A stretch of DNA of 64,000 nt from Sclerodactyla briareus (GCA_026419785.1 JAODTK010002621.1:280001-344000); one strand, 5' to 3'. Positions 36,405-48,919 are shown, counted from the stretch's first letter. Numbers and translations: made by a program. The notes: generated from the sequence alone by a model not told the origin.

Positions 36405-36937
36405 CTCATTCTCTATGCATATTCTCTCAAAATTGAGTATATTGTCCCCTATAGTTTTTCAACATCTTTATCATGACAAATCTGAGCTGAAATGTGCCTA
36501 TTTTTTCAAAAGAAAAACCATTTTAAATCTGCTGGAATTCCTATTTGGCCTTCTATAGATTGCCTACTTTGCCCCCTGGGCTAGACCACAATTGCATTGC
36601 GAGAGGTCTATTTCAGTTTGGCGAAAGGCTATTGACTGCTACACAAGTGGCAATTATTGCATATGTATACCTAGCGCCTATACAGGGTCTCATGGAGCTT
36701 TTAATTTGTCTATAGCCCACCATCAATCTCCTCGCTATTGCATTTAAAGTTGTTGGGGGGGGTCCAAAGGTGTTAAGGATTTGTATCTGACCTGTTTTGT
36801 ATTGTCTATATTGGGAGCCCAGCCAACACGTTACGACGGCCTGTGAGGCCAGGGGAGGGGATAAGATCAGATTTCAATTACAGAAGTGATCCCAAATCTT
36901 ACGTATCATTACAATACGACCGAAACCTACACTACAG

Positions 36938-36967
36938 TAACCCCTAACCCTCAATAACCCTAACCCC
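36938..36967. repeat. Short telomere-like CCCTAA stretch
   Basis: TAACCCCTAACCCTC then AATAACCCTAACCCC, three or four imperfect TTAGGG-type units on the minus strand. Confidence 0.5.
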
Positions 36968-37310
36968 ATTCTCATACATCCAGGTACACTTGGATTGGCC
37001 ATAGCCACAACAACACCTAGACTCAGATGTAACACTAGGCCTACGCTGAGACCGTACAAGTCAATGGTAGGGAACACGACTGCTGAACTGCGCTGGCATT
37101 TCTCTTCTAAAAAATAAAAATTGACAGCTTAGTTAGCCTAACATTAGTTGGTTTCTACTAGAAAATACACTTGTTCAGAACATCGTGACTTGAAAAACTT
37201 ACAAATACTCGTAGGCCTATTGTTTACATTTGACCCTATGGTTGTTGTTGTGGTGGTTCTTGTTATTGTTCAAATACTCCAATGCGCCCACAAAAGGCAT
37301 TCGATGGAGG

Positions 37311-37862
37311 TTAGCCCGTGTGCAGAGAAACTATTGATGCGGCCCAGTTGGAACTTGCCCTCTTGAAGGTGTTTTCATTATCCAATTGGGCTATGTCTGG
37401 GGGGAGCCTGTTCCACCCTTGCAATGGTTCTTGGACGTATGAAGTTGCCAGCAGCACCAACATTGCTGGAAATATTCTTGAACGACTGCGTGTTAGTTCT
37501 AGTACGACTCGTGTGTGGAACAAACTCTTTTGAGCAGGACTACAAGGTTTGTCATGGATGATTTTTTATGAGCAGATGAAATCAGTAATATTACGTCTAC
37601 ATTCAAGCGAGGGCCAACCCAAAGTTGACAAAATGTCAGTAAGACTTTCAGAGCGCTGGTGACAGAACGGCCAGTTACAAACCTGCCATGCCTAGATTGG
37701 ATATTCCTCCAAGTTTTCTTTTGCCAGTATAGTTTGTGGAGACCAAATTTGGGAGGCATACTCCAACTGGGGACGGCCATAAATAAGATAGGGCCTTTTT
37801 CCTTAATTTGGGCAGAGGACAGTTATGCACTTCCGAGAAAGAAATTCAGGACCTTAGGCTAG
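37311..37862 (-). mobile_element. LINE reverse-transcriptase C-terminal fragment (family D)
   Basis: On the minus strand, RPQLEYASQIWSPQT (37777-37733, one frame) leads into SRHGRFVTGRSVTSA and LLTFCQLWVGPRLNVD. These match the thumb and C-terminus of CR1/jockey LINE polyproteins (L-E-Y-A-S-x-x-W-x-P ... I-Q-x-R-x-x-R-F-V). The frame continues NTRSRSRIFPAMLVLL and LQGWNRLPPDIAQLDNENTF, the usual WN-LP terminal block. RT catalytic motifs are absent, so this is a 5'-truncated insertion, as is common for LINEs. Confidence 0.75.
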
Positions 37863-38810
37863 GCCTATTAGCCCTTTTCATCCATAAAAATTTTTTACTA
37901 ACTATCAGGAGACCAGGAAAGCTGTAGATCCAGGTTACAACACCAAGTAACTGAAGATTTCACAGACATCAAGACTATGTCCTAGGCAATTTAAGGCAAA
38001 TCTACAAGGTTTACTTTTCAAAGTTGTAGTGAGAACATAGGCCTAGCATGATGTACAGGCGGTGGCCTATACATCATGCAATCATGCCCCTATGAATTGA
38101 GTTCTGCACATTGCCTATTCTTCAAGTACTGTTACGTCTCGTACGAAGGTGGCACAGATGTTAGGTTACACTATAGGTATAGGGTTCAGTGAAGTTAAAA
38201 CGTCACACAAAATGAACCCCATATACTTGGTGTAAATAACACTGTGCCATCGTTAAGCTCCGTAGCATTCACACAGGCCTAGCCATATATAATGTTGGAC
38301 CCGGACTACGTTAGGCTGACTACGGACAGTAACCCGAGTAGCGTAAACCTGAATGAAAGAGCGACAACACATTACTAAGCCTAAAACGCGATTACTCGAG
38401 CCGTCGACGGTCAATTTCGATTAGCAGCTTTCAAATTGCGTACAACTATCACGTTGTCTAGTTATATCAAGGGAAAATTACAATCGAAAGGTTTCTTCAC
38501 TCATCATTTTCATTTCGCAGGCAAGCGCAAGTAGCGGTTGGTGTTTTGATCATGATGTGCGCTGTTGACGCCAACGTTGTTCGCTCTGTTTTATATATTT
38601 CACACTAATAGCCATAGGACGATATATTTCTGTGTTAAGCACGAGCCGGAGAATGAGACCACCGTTTTTATATTGACTGGATAGCTCTTCTACTGCAAAA
38701 ATCAATTAGTGCAATAGCGCCCTCCTATCAGAAAGCTTCAGCCGCTTCAATACACAACAACGGCGTAATTGCAGTTTTATGCAGGCCGATACGACTAATC
38801 CTTAAAGCTT
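37863..38810. other. No recognisable gene; one short hairpin
   Basis: Contains a perfect 10-bp inverted repeat, GCATGATGTA (38046-38055) and TACATCATGC (38070-38079). The rest is unassigned. Confidence 0.4.
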
Positions 38811-39086
38811 GGTCACAAATGCTTCTACGAACGGTTATGCGAACGGTCCCCGAACGATTTTAAGAATTTCGTGGTCCATTTCTCACGGCGTTCTTGAAGC
38901 CTTCTTAAGAAATGCAACTGTTCGTAGACCGGGATTGATGGTAATAGCCAGGTCGATGATCATGTCCAAGTGTTTTAGTTTTGTTTTTTCAATGCTTGAA
39001 CACATTAAGGAATGACCTAACCGTACGGCAGCTGTACGAAGCCGTAAGACTTAGCATTCCATCGTTCGTACGAAGCTTTGTTGACC
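38811..39086. mobile_element. MITE-like element with imperfect TIRs
   Basis: The left end GGTCACAAATGCTTCTACG and the inverted right end (reverse complement reads GGTCAACAAAGCTTCGTACG) match for about 24 positions with a few mismatches and one gap. The 276-bp body has no coding capacity. A target-site duplication is not evident, so the family is unknown. Confidence 0.5.
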
Positions 39087-40449
39087 GTAGTGTAGAAGGT
39101 GGAGGAACGACCAATTTGTTACCTACAATGAGTACAATCCCCTCCCCCACTTCCCCCCTAGGGTGCGGCCCAATGAGAAGGGCCGAGGGGATAGACTCAG
39201 CAGTTTTCAACACGACGAGCTGCAGTGAAGAAAGAATGAGCATACTGTCGGCATTATAGCAGAAAATTATAAGAGGGCCCTCACAAGAACTGGGAGGTCC
39301 ACACAAATGTGATAACCCCCCCCCCCCATGTTCCGGCATGCATCTATGAATGAAATGTGGGTAAAAATGAAGTATATAATCTATAACAAAAAGCCTATCG
39401 ATCTGTCTAATCAGATTGCTCAAATTTCAGGTGAGGAGGCCGAACTGCTAAAAAAAATTCGCGCTGCGCGCGCTTTTTTCTATGTTTGCCGTCCGTTACA
39501 TCTGTGATATAGTAGGCCATACACAGTAGCTTCGTCAGCAATAATGCTTCTTCTCCTTTACGGCAGCAACAAGTTACGGGTTGAACATATGGAAAGAAAG
39601 GCCACAAAAGGAATGGTGATGGGACCCAAACCCCCCCCCCCCCGCCAATGCTGGGATCCAACGGCCATTCCTAACACTGAAATACCCATGACTAGGTTTA
39701 TTTCACTTCTAATCCAAACGGTTGACAGCTGGGTGCTATTCTAAAAATATCCCTGCAACACTGGAAATGTTATTATGGTTTTGGGGTGTGCGAATAATGT
39801 TGCATTTTTGCCTTGGATAATGTGGCCTACAGTGGTTATGACCAACAGTAGGAGCATCAAAGTCACCGTAAGTCAAATGGATATAATTTGATGTTTTTGT
39901 TTGTTTTTTGTGTTTAACGAGGTTCCACAAGGCCATTTCGCGGGGTTATACACGGTCGGCGGTTTACCCGTCTGACACATGTCTTTTAGTGGATGAAAGC
40001 AATATGCTGAACTTGACCACTCGGACAGGGGAATCGTGCACATTTAGTATGCTGGTCACGTGACTAACGTGTCACTAACATATTAGGGAGCGGTTTGGTA
40101 GGGGGCAAAACACCTGTGAGAGACATTGTAAAATTGGAGGGGGGGAAAAGTTTTTTCGGAAACAAACTGAAAAATGAAAACATTTGCTGACTGGCTCGAT
40201 CGTCTCTTACTCAAAGGTCCGAAAAATGCACACATCTGCCATGACAGTGATGTTCAAGCAAATTTCCAAGATGCCAACCTCCAACCAAACTGGAAGGGTC
40301 CTCTATGGGCCCAGGCGAAATACCTCTGAAAATTAGAGGTATGGTAGGAATGAAGGCGACGATAGAGAATTGGAAGAATAAACATTGATCAGTTTTTGGG
40401 GAATTTATTGGATATTCGTGGTGTTTGCTCACTGTCATAGGGCCAGAGA
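39087..40449. other. Repeat-rich, no recognisable gene
   Basis: Several G/C homopolymers (39308, 39631) and a TTCGCGCTGCGCGCGC block near 39458-39474 resemble the interior of the ~1-kb repeat at 47.9 kb. No ORF with a domain. Confidence 0.35.
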
Positions 40450-40532
40450 AGTGCCGATTCCGGCAATCTGGTGGGTCTGTTAAAACGGAACTTTTCGTCA
40501 ATGCTACGCGCCAACCTAGGGTGGCGCCGACT
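40450..40532 (+). repeat. Palindromic module, copy d
   Basis: GTGCCGATTCCGGCAATCTGG starts the block. CGCGCCAACCTAGGGTGGCGC ends it, close to a perfect inverted repeat around the CTAG centre. Confidence 0.75.
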
Positions 40533-40749
40533 AAAAAATAGTGCTAACCACATCTGCTCCAATTTTAATACAAATCGCCGTCCGTGATATTGACGACGAT
40601 GTCACCGTTTAAGACAGTGCGGTGTACATGATTCGAAATTACGGACAAGTTGGGGAAACGTAAGCCCATGGTCTGATAGACAATGTAACTAACTTCAATA
40701 TGGAGGGCTAATCTTGAATCACAAAAAACTTAAATTCCAAAATTTTTCC

Positions 40750-40791
40750 CTAACGATACGCGCCACCGAATGGTGCTCTCCGCTTAGATGC
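40750..40791 (+). repeat. Palindromic module, copy e (3' half only)
   Basis: TAACGATACGCGCCACCGAATGG followed by TGCTCTCCGCTTAGATG. Only the palindromic half is clear; the CCGGCCATCTGG half is not found upstream. Confidence 0.7.
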
Positions 40792-41109
40792 TTGGGTTCC
40801 TACCCGTCATCGTCCCCCGAAGCGCGAACAAATCTACGCCACTAGCAGCCGATCACGGCCACGATCAGACAATATTTCGAGCCTTGATAAACACCCCAAG
40901 TATCCTGGTCGCACGCACTTGGTGTTTAGGGAAGTATGGTGTGGATTGGCGTCGGCCTTGCCCTGCCGCAACTGCTAAGCCACATTTCAACCCCATGGCC
41001 CTAGCCAGTCATAAGAGACGATAGTGGCTTGCAGGTGTGTAACGGTATACTGAAGATATTTAAACAAGGGTTTGGGTGATTTTTTTAAATCATGATTGAA
41101 TCAGTTATC

Positions 41110-44100
41110 TAAATCGAAAGTAAATCGCATTGAATCAATAGTTTTGTTTGTTTAGTTTAGTGAATAAGGGCGGAAGGAACATAATCCCTCATAAACTACC
41201 CCTAAGCCCAAATCCCAGAAAAAGAAAATGAAACCAAAACTCGAACTAAATAAGACCGCACCTTGGATTCCTGAAAAATCAATCAAGACTGTCTTGAACG
41301 CATTAACACTCTTAGAGCAAACCCCATTTTTCAGAAGACAATCCCTACATTGACCACTCTCTGCGAGAATAATTTTACGAATGTCCATTTGCAGCGCTTT
41401 GCCACGAAGCTGTGACACAGTGGCATCTATTTGCAGTACCATTGAAAATTCAAAAGAAGTAGTGGAAGGCAAGGCCATCGAGTCCATGCCCATTTTGAAA
41501 ACCTGAATCAATCCCCCCACATCGCCTCACTCCGGAGTGTAGACCGCGACGGCTTAATCTTTCCTCGTAAGATAAATTTTACAGACAGTGAATCATTCTA
41601 GTTGCCCTACCTGAACTTCTCAATTACCTGCTTTCTTTTCAAAGTAGGGATCCACACGTGTAACGACTACTCAGGTTCGTCTCATCCATTGTGCTTAAAC
41701 AGCCTGACAGCATATCCATTATCAATGAAACTGAAGTGACGTCCTAATCAAGCCAAGAATCCAATTACCTAACCTCGTCTACAGCTTCGGCACCTGCTTG
41801 GAAGGTTTCAAGAAGAATCACAACAAACCCCAAGATCTTTTCTGAAATCACCTCCTGAATATTTGGGCCATTTAACTTGGAGGGAGCGTTGCGATTGTGA
41901 AACCAACATGCATAACTTGCACTTGCATCGACATTGAAGAACATTTGCAGTCGGAATACCATTTGGGAATTATATCCGATCTCTTCGAACAATTGCAGCA
42001 TCATTATTCGAACCGCCCTCCCGATACAACTTAGTATCGCCTGCGAACTTCTTAACGCCTTGAATCACATGAACCTTCAAGATCGTCAGAAACAGCAGCG
42101 GCAAGAACCATCCCTGCTGGGAACACACTAGTGGACCTTTTGCCAGAAGACGACCGCCCTTAATCCAACTCGTTGTTCCCTTTATGAGACACTTCAGATC
42201 CCTGAGGACATTCCCTCATACCAAAGCTCCTCCACAGCAAGAGACGCCTCATAGATAACCTTGTCAAAAGCTTCTGAAAGTCCGGAAATGATATCAACAG
42301 CATTGCCGTTTGTCAACAGAACATGTAACCGCTTCCATAAATCCAAGAGATTAGTCCAAACACAACGATTCTTTCCTAAACCCATGCTGCAGAATCTCTA
42401 ATCAACTAGCTCATTGAATATCACCATATGATCCCAGACTGATTGATTCCATTAGCTTGCAGACACACAATAAGACGACTGGCCTGTAATTACAAGAGAC
42501 CGTTTACCTTCTTTGAAATAGGAGAAACATTTTTGCTCTCCTACCATCATCGGAACAATCGTCTTGTAAGTCTTTTAAAATATAGCTCAGTGAACAACAA
42601 CTCGTCGGCAAAGGCTTTAGTAAGATAGGATAAACTCCTTCAGGACCCGGAGCTTGATCACTTGAGCTTCCTGCAGTTTCTCCTTCCCTAACCAGACGAA
42701 CACACCATATTACCATACTCCGCGGAGAAAACCCGACAACTAGGTCACCAAAATTATCCAAGTTCTCATGAGTAAAAAACAGACCGATAAGTGGAGTAAT
42801 TTGAATGAACCTTAGGCCCTCTCCTGGCTATCCGCGATTGTACTACCCAGATTTGAATCTATCACGGAGCCATTCTGTCCTGACTTCGGCTTCCCCCCCA
42901 ATAAGAAGAAAAGTTCACGAGGATTCCCTTGTTATAGAGGCAGTCTGCCTCCGAAATCAAGTTAGCACCATAACCTAACCGCTGGGGCAAACTTTTGCTG
43001 AACTTTGCAATGCTCTGATCAGAGGCAGGGACGGACCCAGAAGCACGATAAACTCGCCATAAATGTCGCTTATGTTTGATGGCCAAACTTCCCTTTTTCA
43101 TCCAAGAGGCCTCTTGTTCTTACTGCGACATTTCCTCCAAGGAACGTAAACTTTCAAAACCTCGTTAACCTTTTCATGAAACATTCCAAAGCAACAGCAT
43201 TCGTACTTTCAACATTTATCGCCATCGAACTTTGCTAAAAAACCGGAAATGCATCTCCACTTTCGGCCTTCGCGAAATCAAGGAATCACGCTCTACACTC
43301 TGTGTGATATTCAGCAACAAAGACACATTAAGCTAAATATCGTGATCACTTGCACGACTTACCAAGCTCTCTCCATTATCTACAACTCTGGATTCACTGC
43401 CTCAAAACTAAATCCAAATATTAAGCTTTCTTGTAGGAAACGTGTACAATGCCTTAGAAGGAAACAAACTCCTGCGGCATTGAAAAAGCCAAATCCATAA
43501 CTGCCACTAGTACCATTAGATCCAAGAATTATCTGGATAATTGAAATCAACCATCACCCATAATATTGTACTCGTCCCAGAACTTCGAAAAGCATGTCGG
43601 AAGAAAAGCGTTTGTTGTCTTCATAGCTATTTTGTAACGGTACCACGCCAACTCATAACGACTTGGCATACCAGAGAGTTAGCGGCATTTCACACCAACC
43701 GACGGTTGGACCAAAAAACTTACACCAATCATGCCTTCTCAAACTATTCAAGTCGACCTCACTACACAAACAAGGACACCACCGACCAAGCACGAGATTA
43801 CTATCCTAACCTCGCTAGACAAACAAAACCAGGAAGGTGAATTCGCTGTGGAAATATCACTGTACAACCAAACGACTCTGTAATCCAATGACGTCAGCTT
43901 GGCTTTCCGGAACTAAATCTGCAACTCATCAAACTGTTCCTGATACTTTAAACCCTTAGCACAGAAAAACAGCTGGCTAACATATCATCGCTACTGTTGA
44001 CCTCGCCAGATTACCTCCCCTTCGATGCTGGACTATTTACATTAACAACCCTCCTCTGCCAGTCCTACGTACACCTGAAGCCTGCGTCGCCCCAAATTTA

Positions 44101-45170
44101 GACTTTAACAACCCTTCCCGCAAAACTGACCAACTTGCCTAACAGTGGAAGCCCCCTCACCAGATAGGCGACGACCATGCCTAGCGAAGATCCCCCCCTC
44201 CTTCCCAGAACACGAACATCCACACACTGAACGCCTCCCCAACACACTCTAAATTTAACCACCTAGTGAGAACCCCGCTATCGTCCTACCAGCAACGCGA
44301 ACCAACGCGAACCGTCAAACTAGGTAGAATGCCACAAATCGCGACTTTCGACGTAGTGGACTTCAGCCTGCACAACAGTTTACGGAATCGGATCTTGGAT
44401 TTCCTGGCCTGTCACCCCCCCCCCTGTAGATTATTATGCCTATCCGACAACCACCCACCTCTCATCCCCCAACTATCCTGTTTACCCCCTGGCTACTAAT
44501 ATCCCCACCCATGCTCCCGAAAAAAAGACAAACCGCGTACGCTTCACTATCACGCGACTAAATTCCCTGTCACATTCGGACAATCGAATCCCCCCACCAG
44601 CAAACAGCTTCCCTTCTACCTTATCCCTCCCCAAGTCCACCTGTCCCTCCACCCACAGCGATTGGAAAACCGTTTGCCCGCTCTGACTTGTCTTCGCCCC
44701 CCTCTGTATCTTCCCCTGCCCCCACTCCCATCCAACGACCCCCCTGCACCGCCTCCTCAACCTTGCCACACACTGAAACTAGCTAGTGTCAGGCAGATCA
44801 CCACTACTCCGTTGTATCGGCAGGCAGCCACCCCCCTCTAACTCGTAATCCCACTGACACTTCACGTGCCCCAAGCCTCGTTCAAGCCGGCTATCTATGA
44901 ACACTTCTTACAATCTCTAAAAATCTAACCCATACCGCTATGTCCTCAAGCCTCACCCCTTTAAACCAGCCCCGACTTCCGATACTCAAATCCACTATCA
45001 CAACCCTGACAGCTAGCAGCCTATACTTCCCTCCCATAACAGCATATAAATAGAAGACAAAATACAGAAAAACTGAAAAAAGTGGGGCCTACCACCAGTT
45101 GAAAAATAATGATGCAAAAAAAAAAATAGTACAAGTAAAACCCTCACAAACACTAGTTTACCTCACGTTT
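41110..45170 (-). mobile_element. CR1/jockey-group LINE, family A copy 3 (most complete)
   Basis: A minus-strand LINE of about 4 kb with domains in order from high to low coordinate: a possible first-ORF region (44.5-45.0 kb), endonuclease (DFNYPDNSW at 43522-43548), basic linker (42862-43101), reverse transcriptase (42761 down to 41765) and the C-terminal block to 41152. It aligns with copy 1 (1-1870) and copy 2 (22560-24330). All domains carry frameshifts. The 5' boundary is placed where similarity to copy 1 fades; the 3' boundary lies just after the C-terminal coding block. Confidence 0.85.
41152..43101 (-). pseudogene. LINE reverse transcriptase (family A copy 3), frameshifted
   Basis: RT copies the element's RNA at the nicked target. 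Readable minus-strand blocks: DQAPGPEGVYPILLK with LSYILKDLQDDCSDDGRRAK (42504-42761), the fingers region. LDLWKRLHVLLTNGNAVDII with SEAFDKV follows at 42194-42385 (palm, the SKAFD motif, altered to SEAFD). QQGWFLPLLFLTILK (42100-42070) corresponds to PQGSVLGPLLF. VKKFAGDTKLYREGGSNN (42060-42003) corresponds to the catalytic FADD box, here FAGD, so one catalytic Asp is lost. KLNGPNIQEVISEKILGFVV lies near 41880-41820. The terminal region at 41152-41520 includes LLKNGVCSKSVNAFKTVLID. The motif order is decisive for family; the copy is inactive. Confidence 0.85.
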
Positions 45171-46040
45171 ATTTCGACCCCGGTGCACTTACACATACGA
45201 ATAACAATTACTAGGTCAAAATGATACGAGAAACAATCAAAATATCCTAGGCCCTACCCCACGATAAACAAACGAATCAATAGAAAATCACCACACTCAG
45301 TAGCAACAAAGCGCACTCACACTCAACCTCGACGAGAAAAAAAATCAATACTGTCGACAAAGAATGCCAGAGGCTACCTGTACCCTGCCCACGGAGCAGA
45401 ACAACAGCAAGAGACAAAACTGGACATAGGCTTACGCAAATACAAATAGCAACACTCAACACTCCCACCCAAGGGACATACACACCAAGGTAATTGCTAC
45501 GCTATGACAGCTAATTACACTCAGGAACGGAAGGCAGAAAGCATGCCTTGCTAGGGAGGGGGAACGAGTGGCCTAGAGCATAAATAGCCCCAAAAAGGAC
45601 AACTCCTCACGCTGAGAGACTCAAAACCGCTCAAACACAGAAATACTAACACAGAACACACACACCACTCCACACGAGAGCAACTTATGAAAATGACGGA
45701 ATGGAAAGCAAAATACTTATAAACGGATAGAATATTCGACTACTCTTGACGTTGGTGTTGCCAGTTCCACGTTGGTGTTGCAAGTTAAATCTCATTCAAG
45801 TAATAATAATCCTGATTTAAATGTGCTGATCTGTAATCAAATAACCCTGAATTCTAAATTGGAAGCGTTGTGGTGTGTTTCGTGATTTGTCTATGGCTTG
45901 TTGGAAATCGCTAACTAACACGGAGTGCCCCTATATGATGTGAGTTTTGCACGCGCCTATAATCTGCCCAACTGGGCAATTTGTGTGTGGAATCATCTCA
46001 ACAGGCATTACATTGCCGACGGAATATGGGTATCGTAATT
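45171..46040. other. No recognisable gene
   Basis: AC-rich, stop-dense sequence that could be the far 5' UTR of the LINE or its flank; similarity to copy 1 is no longer convincing. Confidence 0.35.
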
Positions 46041-46458
46041 TTAGTGAAATTTTCCGATGGATTGACTGAGAAGTTTATTTTCAGTTACCCTATGAACTAG
46101 AGGCCAAAGGGTGGCGATCATTGGGGACGGCCGCACCACCCCGAACCCAACTTTCTGAGAGCGGTCCATACATAACATTGTTTCAGAAAAAACGAGTTCG
46201 GGATATGCAACATTGTTTCGATGTGGCGGCGGCCCTCCAAAACTCGCCCGAAGCGAAATAGACTTTGTCCAGGAGCCCCGTCCCATAGGCCTGGATCCCA
46301 ACAGCTCGAGGACCTCTGTTAATAATATCCCAAATGCTTCGCTTTACCACCGCGAAGTGCTCAAAGCGCTTTACAGGGGTACCACGATAATAGACATCAC
46401 GCACTCCGACAATCCCGAAGAGTAAATCGCGGCAGCTATAGCAGAGGGGCGTCGCCAA
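46041..46458. other. GC-rich coding-like stretch, unrecognised
   Basis: Long open frames exist on both strands: plus 46213-46425, containing FRCGGGPPKLARSEIDFVQE, and two minus frames. Openness on both strands makes the true frame uncertain. No family is recognised. It is followed by G- and C-homopolymers (46465-46503) typical of the local repeats. Confidence 0.25.
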
Positions 46459-46995
46459 GAGGGGAGGGGGGGGGGGGCAGGGAGGGCGGCTCCCCCCCCC
46501 CCTATTGGGTTTAGGGCAGAGAGAATAAAATCGACAGAATGATGTTTGTTTTTTGTTTTAATGCTACACTTCCGGTAGGGGTGGGGGTGAGTTAAAAAGA
46601 CGTTATCCAACTTAGGTTATGTTCTATTCCGTTCTATCGAGGACGCAAAATCGAAATTCAAACTGTTGCTGTTAATTTAGCGTTCGCAAATGTGGTGTAT
46701 GTTTACTGTGTTTTGAGATTAACTGCAAACTGCGCAGCCGCTTCCGGCCTTATGTGTGGACCACGTGGCATGCGCGATCACTCCGACCCATGCCGATTTA
46801 CGCCATTAGATATCTTTCCATAATTTTTTCCAGAAATTTATGGATTTTGGTCAAAACTCGTGGACTGGATAATTACAAGTGTATCAAATGTGGCAACATT
46901 TTGCATCTAAGCAGTATAATGAATCAAAAAAGCGGGAGGAGGTATAGGTTACCAAACATTGCTTGACCTTTCAGGCCCCTGGACCCCGAACAAAA

Positions 46996-47430
46996 CAATA
47001 AAAACAAAAAAAAAAACAAAAAAAAAAAAAAAAAAAACAAACACCAAAAAACAAGTTAAACAAAAAAAAAAAAACGAACACAAACAAAAACAAAACAAAA
47101 CAACAATTAACAAAAACAAAAAAAACACAAAAAACAAACAAAAAAAAACAACAAAAAAAAAAAAACAAAAAACAACAACAAAAAAAAAAAAACAAACACA
47201 AAAAACAAAAAAACAAACAAAAACAAAAAAACAAAACAAACAAACAAACAAAAAAAAAAAAAAACAAAAAAAAAAAAAAAAAAAAAACCAACAAAACGAA
47301 AAACAAAACAAACAAAAAAACAACAAAAAACAATAAAAAAAAAAAAACAAAAAAAAAAACAACAAAAAACAACAAAAAAAAAAACAAACAACAAAAACAA
47401 ACAACCAATAAAAAAAAATACAACAATGTA
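46996..47430. repeat. 430-bp A/C-only low-complexity tract
   Basis: Almost entirely A with C at irregular 3-12 base intervals and only a handful of other bases. Long Lys/Thr/Asn/Gln-rich (plus) and Phe/Cys-rich (minus) open frames across it are composition artefacts. Confidence 0.95.
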
Positions 47431-47661
47431 AAAGACCTTGGACGAACCGGCTGCACTCCTAGCCGGAAAGGCCCGCCGTCACTCACCCAACCCCACATTT
47501 CATAACAAAAGTCTTTGAACGGCCGGGGTATATGATATTGCAAAATTATATGTTTGATCTTGGCCTCTCTAGAAGTACGGAATGGCTTGTACCTTGCAGG
47601 GGTCACCAGAACTTTTCAAACTGGGGGCACAAGGTGGCACAGACATTTGGTGGGGGCACAA

Positions 47662-47748
47662 GACTACCATCTAGCGGAGCGCACCATAGGTTGGCGCGGA
47701 AGCGCACAAGATTTTTTTTAGTTGCGCAAGCCCCAGATGGCCGGAAAT
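47662..47748 (-). repeat. Palindromic module, copy g (inverted)
   Basis: Reads ATCTAGCGGAGCGCACCATA then GGTTGGCGCGGAAGCGC, and ends CCCCAGATGGCCGGAAATG, the reverse complement of the CCGGCCATCTGG block. Confidence 0.8.
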
Positions 47749-47934
47749 GACCTTCCCGAGCGTTTCAGGTGGCATTGTGTACCCAAGCTTCAAATCGGGG
47801 CATTTGGTGATAACCAAATCTGCTGGCGGTTTTGAAAATTGAACATTTTGGTCAGACCTCGGTCTTATCGCTGCTCCAGACTTTTGCCAGAATCAGAATA
47901 TTCAATAACTTGTGCTCGACACTACTGTCACCAG

Positions 47935-48916
47935 TGCGCTCGGAAGCGTTCCGCAAAGTGAGGGGAGGGGGACACATCGAAGCAAATGACCATCTGAGGC
48001 GGAGCGCCACGATCGGTGGCGCGGAGCCTACCAAGAAAAATTCAGATTTTCTTACCATCCAGATCGACGGAAACGGCACTTGCCAGGCTACCATAGCACC
48101 ATCTACATGTGTTGATTTGAGTAAAGACCAGACAAAAAGTTTGTCATGTGCATACTAAGATGATTTACCGAGTACGCACATCATGTATTTTTCATTACTT
48201 TTGCTACTAATGGCTGAGTTTGCGTGGGATCCAGGGGTCTACGAACGGTCTTGTGGGATCGAGGGGAAAAGCCATAGGCGTCGGGACCACTCCAATTTGA
48301 GAGAAGGAAGGTGGCACCGAATTTTACGAGGCAGGTCATTGAAACTACCGGAGCGCGCGAAGCGCCGAAAAAAAAAATGCAATTTTCCGGGCCCATTTTA
48401 TCGAAATGGACTGCAAAAATTCAGGCATTTTTTAAATTGTATCTTCCTTCCAATTTTCCACGAATTTACGTCTGAATCTGTCATCTCAGAAAAATTGGGG
48501 GGGGGGCGTCTGCCCGCAAGGCTTCTGAAATTCATCGAGTGACGAAATGATCGACGCATACAATCGTTGCGCGCGAAACACTGAAATATAAGCACTTTTG
48601 CTATTCGATTAAAAATCGAGAACTCGGTAGGAAGCATGGGTAATCCTTACAATTCGGCCCTAGTCGGGTCCAAGATCTTCACTGGGGTACGCAACCTGGG
48701 TCCCGCACCTGGAATTATGACTAAGACAATTTCCAACGGGATTATGTTTTGGTTAGACAAAAAATTGAACTCAGCTTAGAGTGATACAAATTTCGGCATT
48801 GTGCCATATTTTTTATTACGGTCCGGAAAAGAGCGGGGACAAAGATATGATCCCCCCCCCATTTTGTAAAGTGGGGGGGACATGTTCCCCCGTCCCCCAC
48901 CTGTGTGACGCCCATG
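47935..48916 (+). mobile_element. ~1-kb non-autonomous repeat, copy 1
   Basis: Similar to 63048-64000 along its length. Shared landmarks include the palindromic module, AAAGACCA-(G)ACAAAAAG, TTTACCGAGTA, GGCGTCGG-ACCAC, a GAAGCGCCGAAAAAA-type block, CATCTCAGAA-A, CCCTAGTCGGG and TTTTGGTTAGACAAAA. The right end (gacgcccatgtg) and the left region (gtgcgctcggaagcg) may be imperfect inverted termini built on GGGCGTC. No ORF of note, so a partner element would supply any transposition proteins. Confidence 0.7.
47989..48081 (-). repeat. Palindromic module, copy h (inside the ~1-kb repeat)
   Basis: Clearest palindrome: CGGAGCGCCAC-GATC-GGTGGCGCGGAG, with a 10-bp perfect core around the self-complementary GATC. 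It is followed at the expected distance by CCATCCAGATCGACGGAAACG, a diverged form of the CATCTGG block. Confidence 0.8.
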
Positions 48917-48919
48917 TGC

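Noticed and set aside
41160-43860. Plus-strand frames between 41.9 and 43.9 kb
   Set aside because: They are antisense shadows of the LINE reverse transcriptase and endonuclease.
46959-47606. Long Phe/Cys-rich and Lys/Thr-rich open frames
   Set aside because: They exist only because the A/C tract lacks stop codons; no real protein composition.
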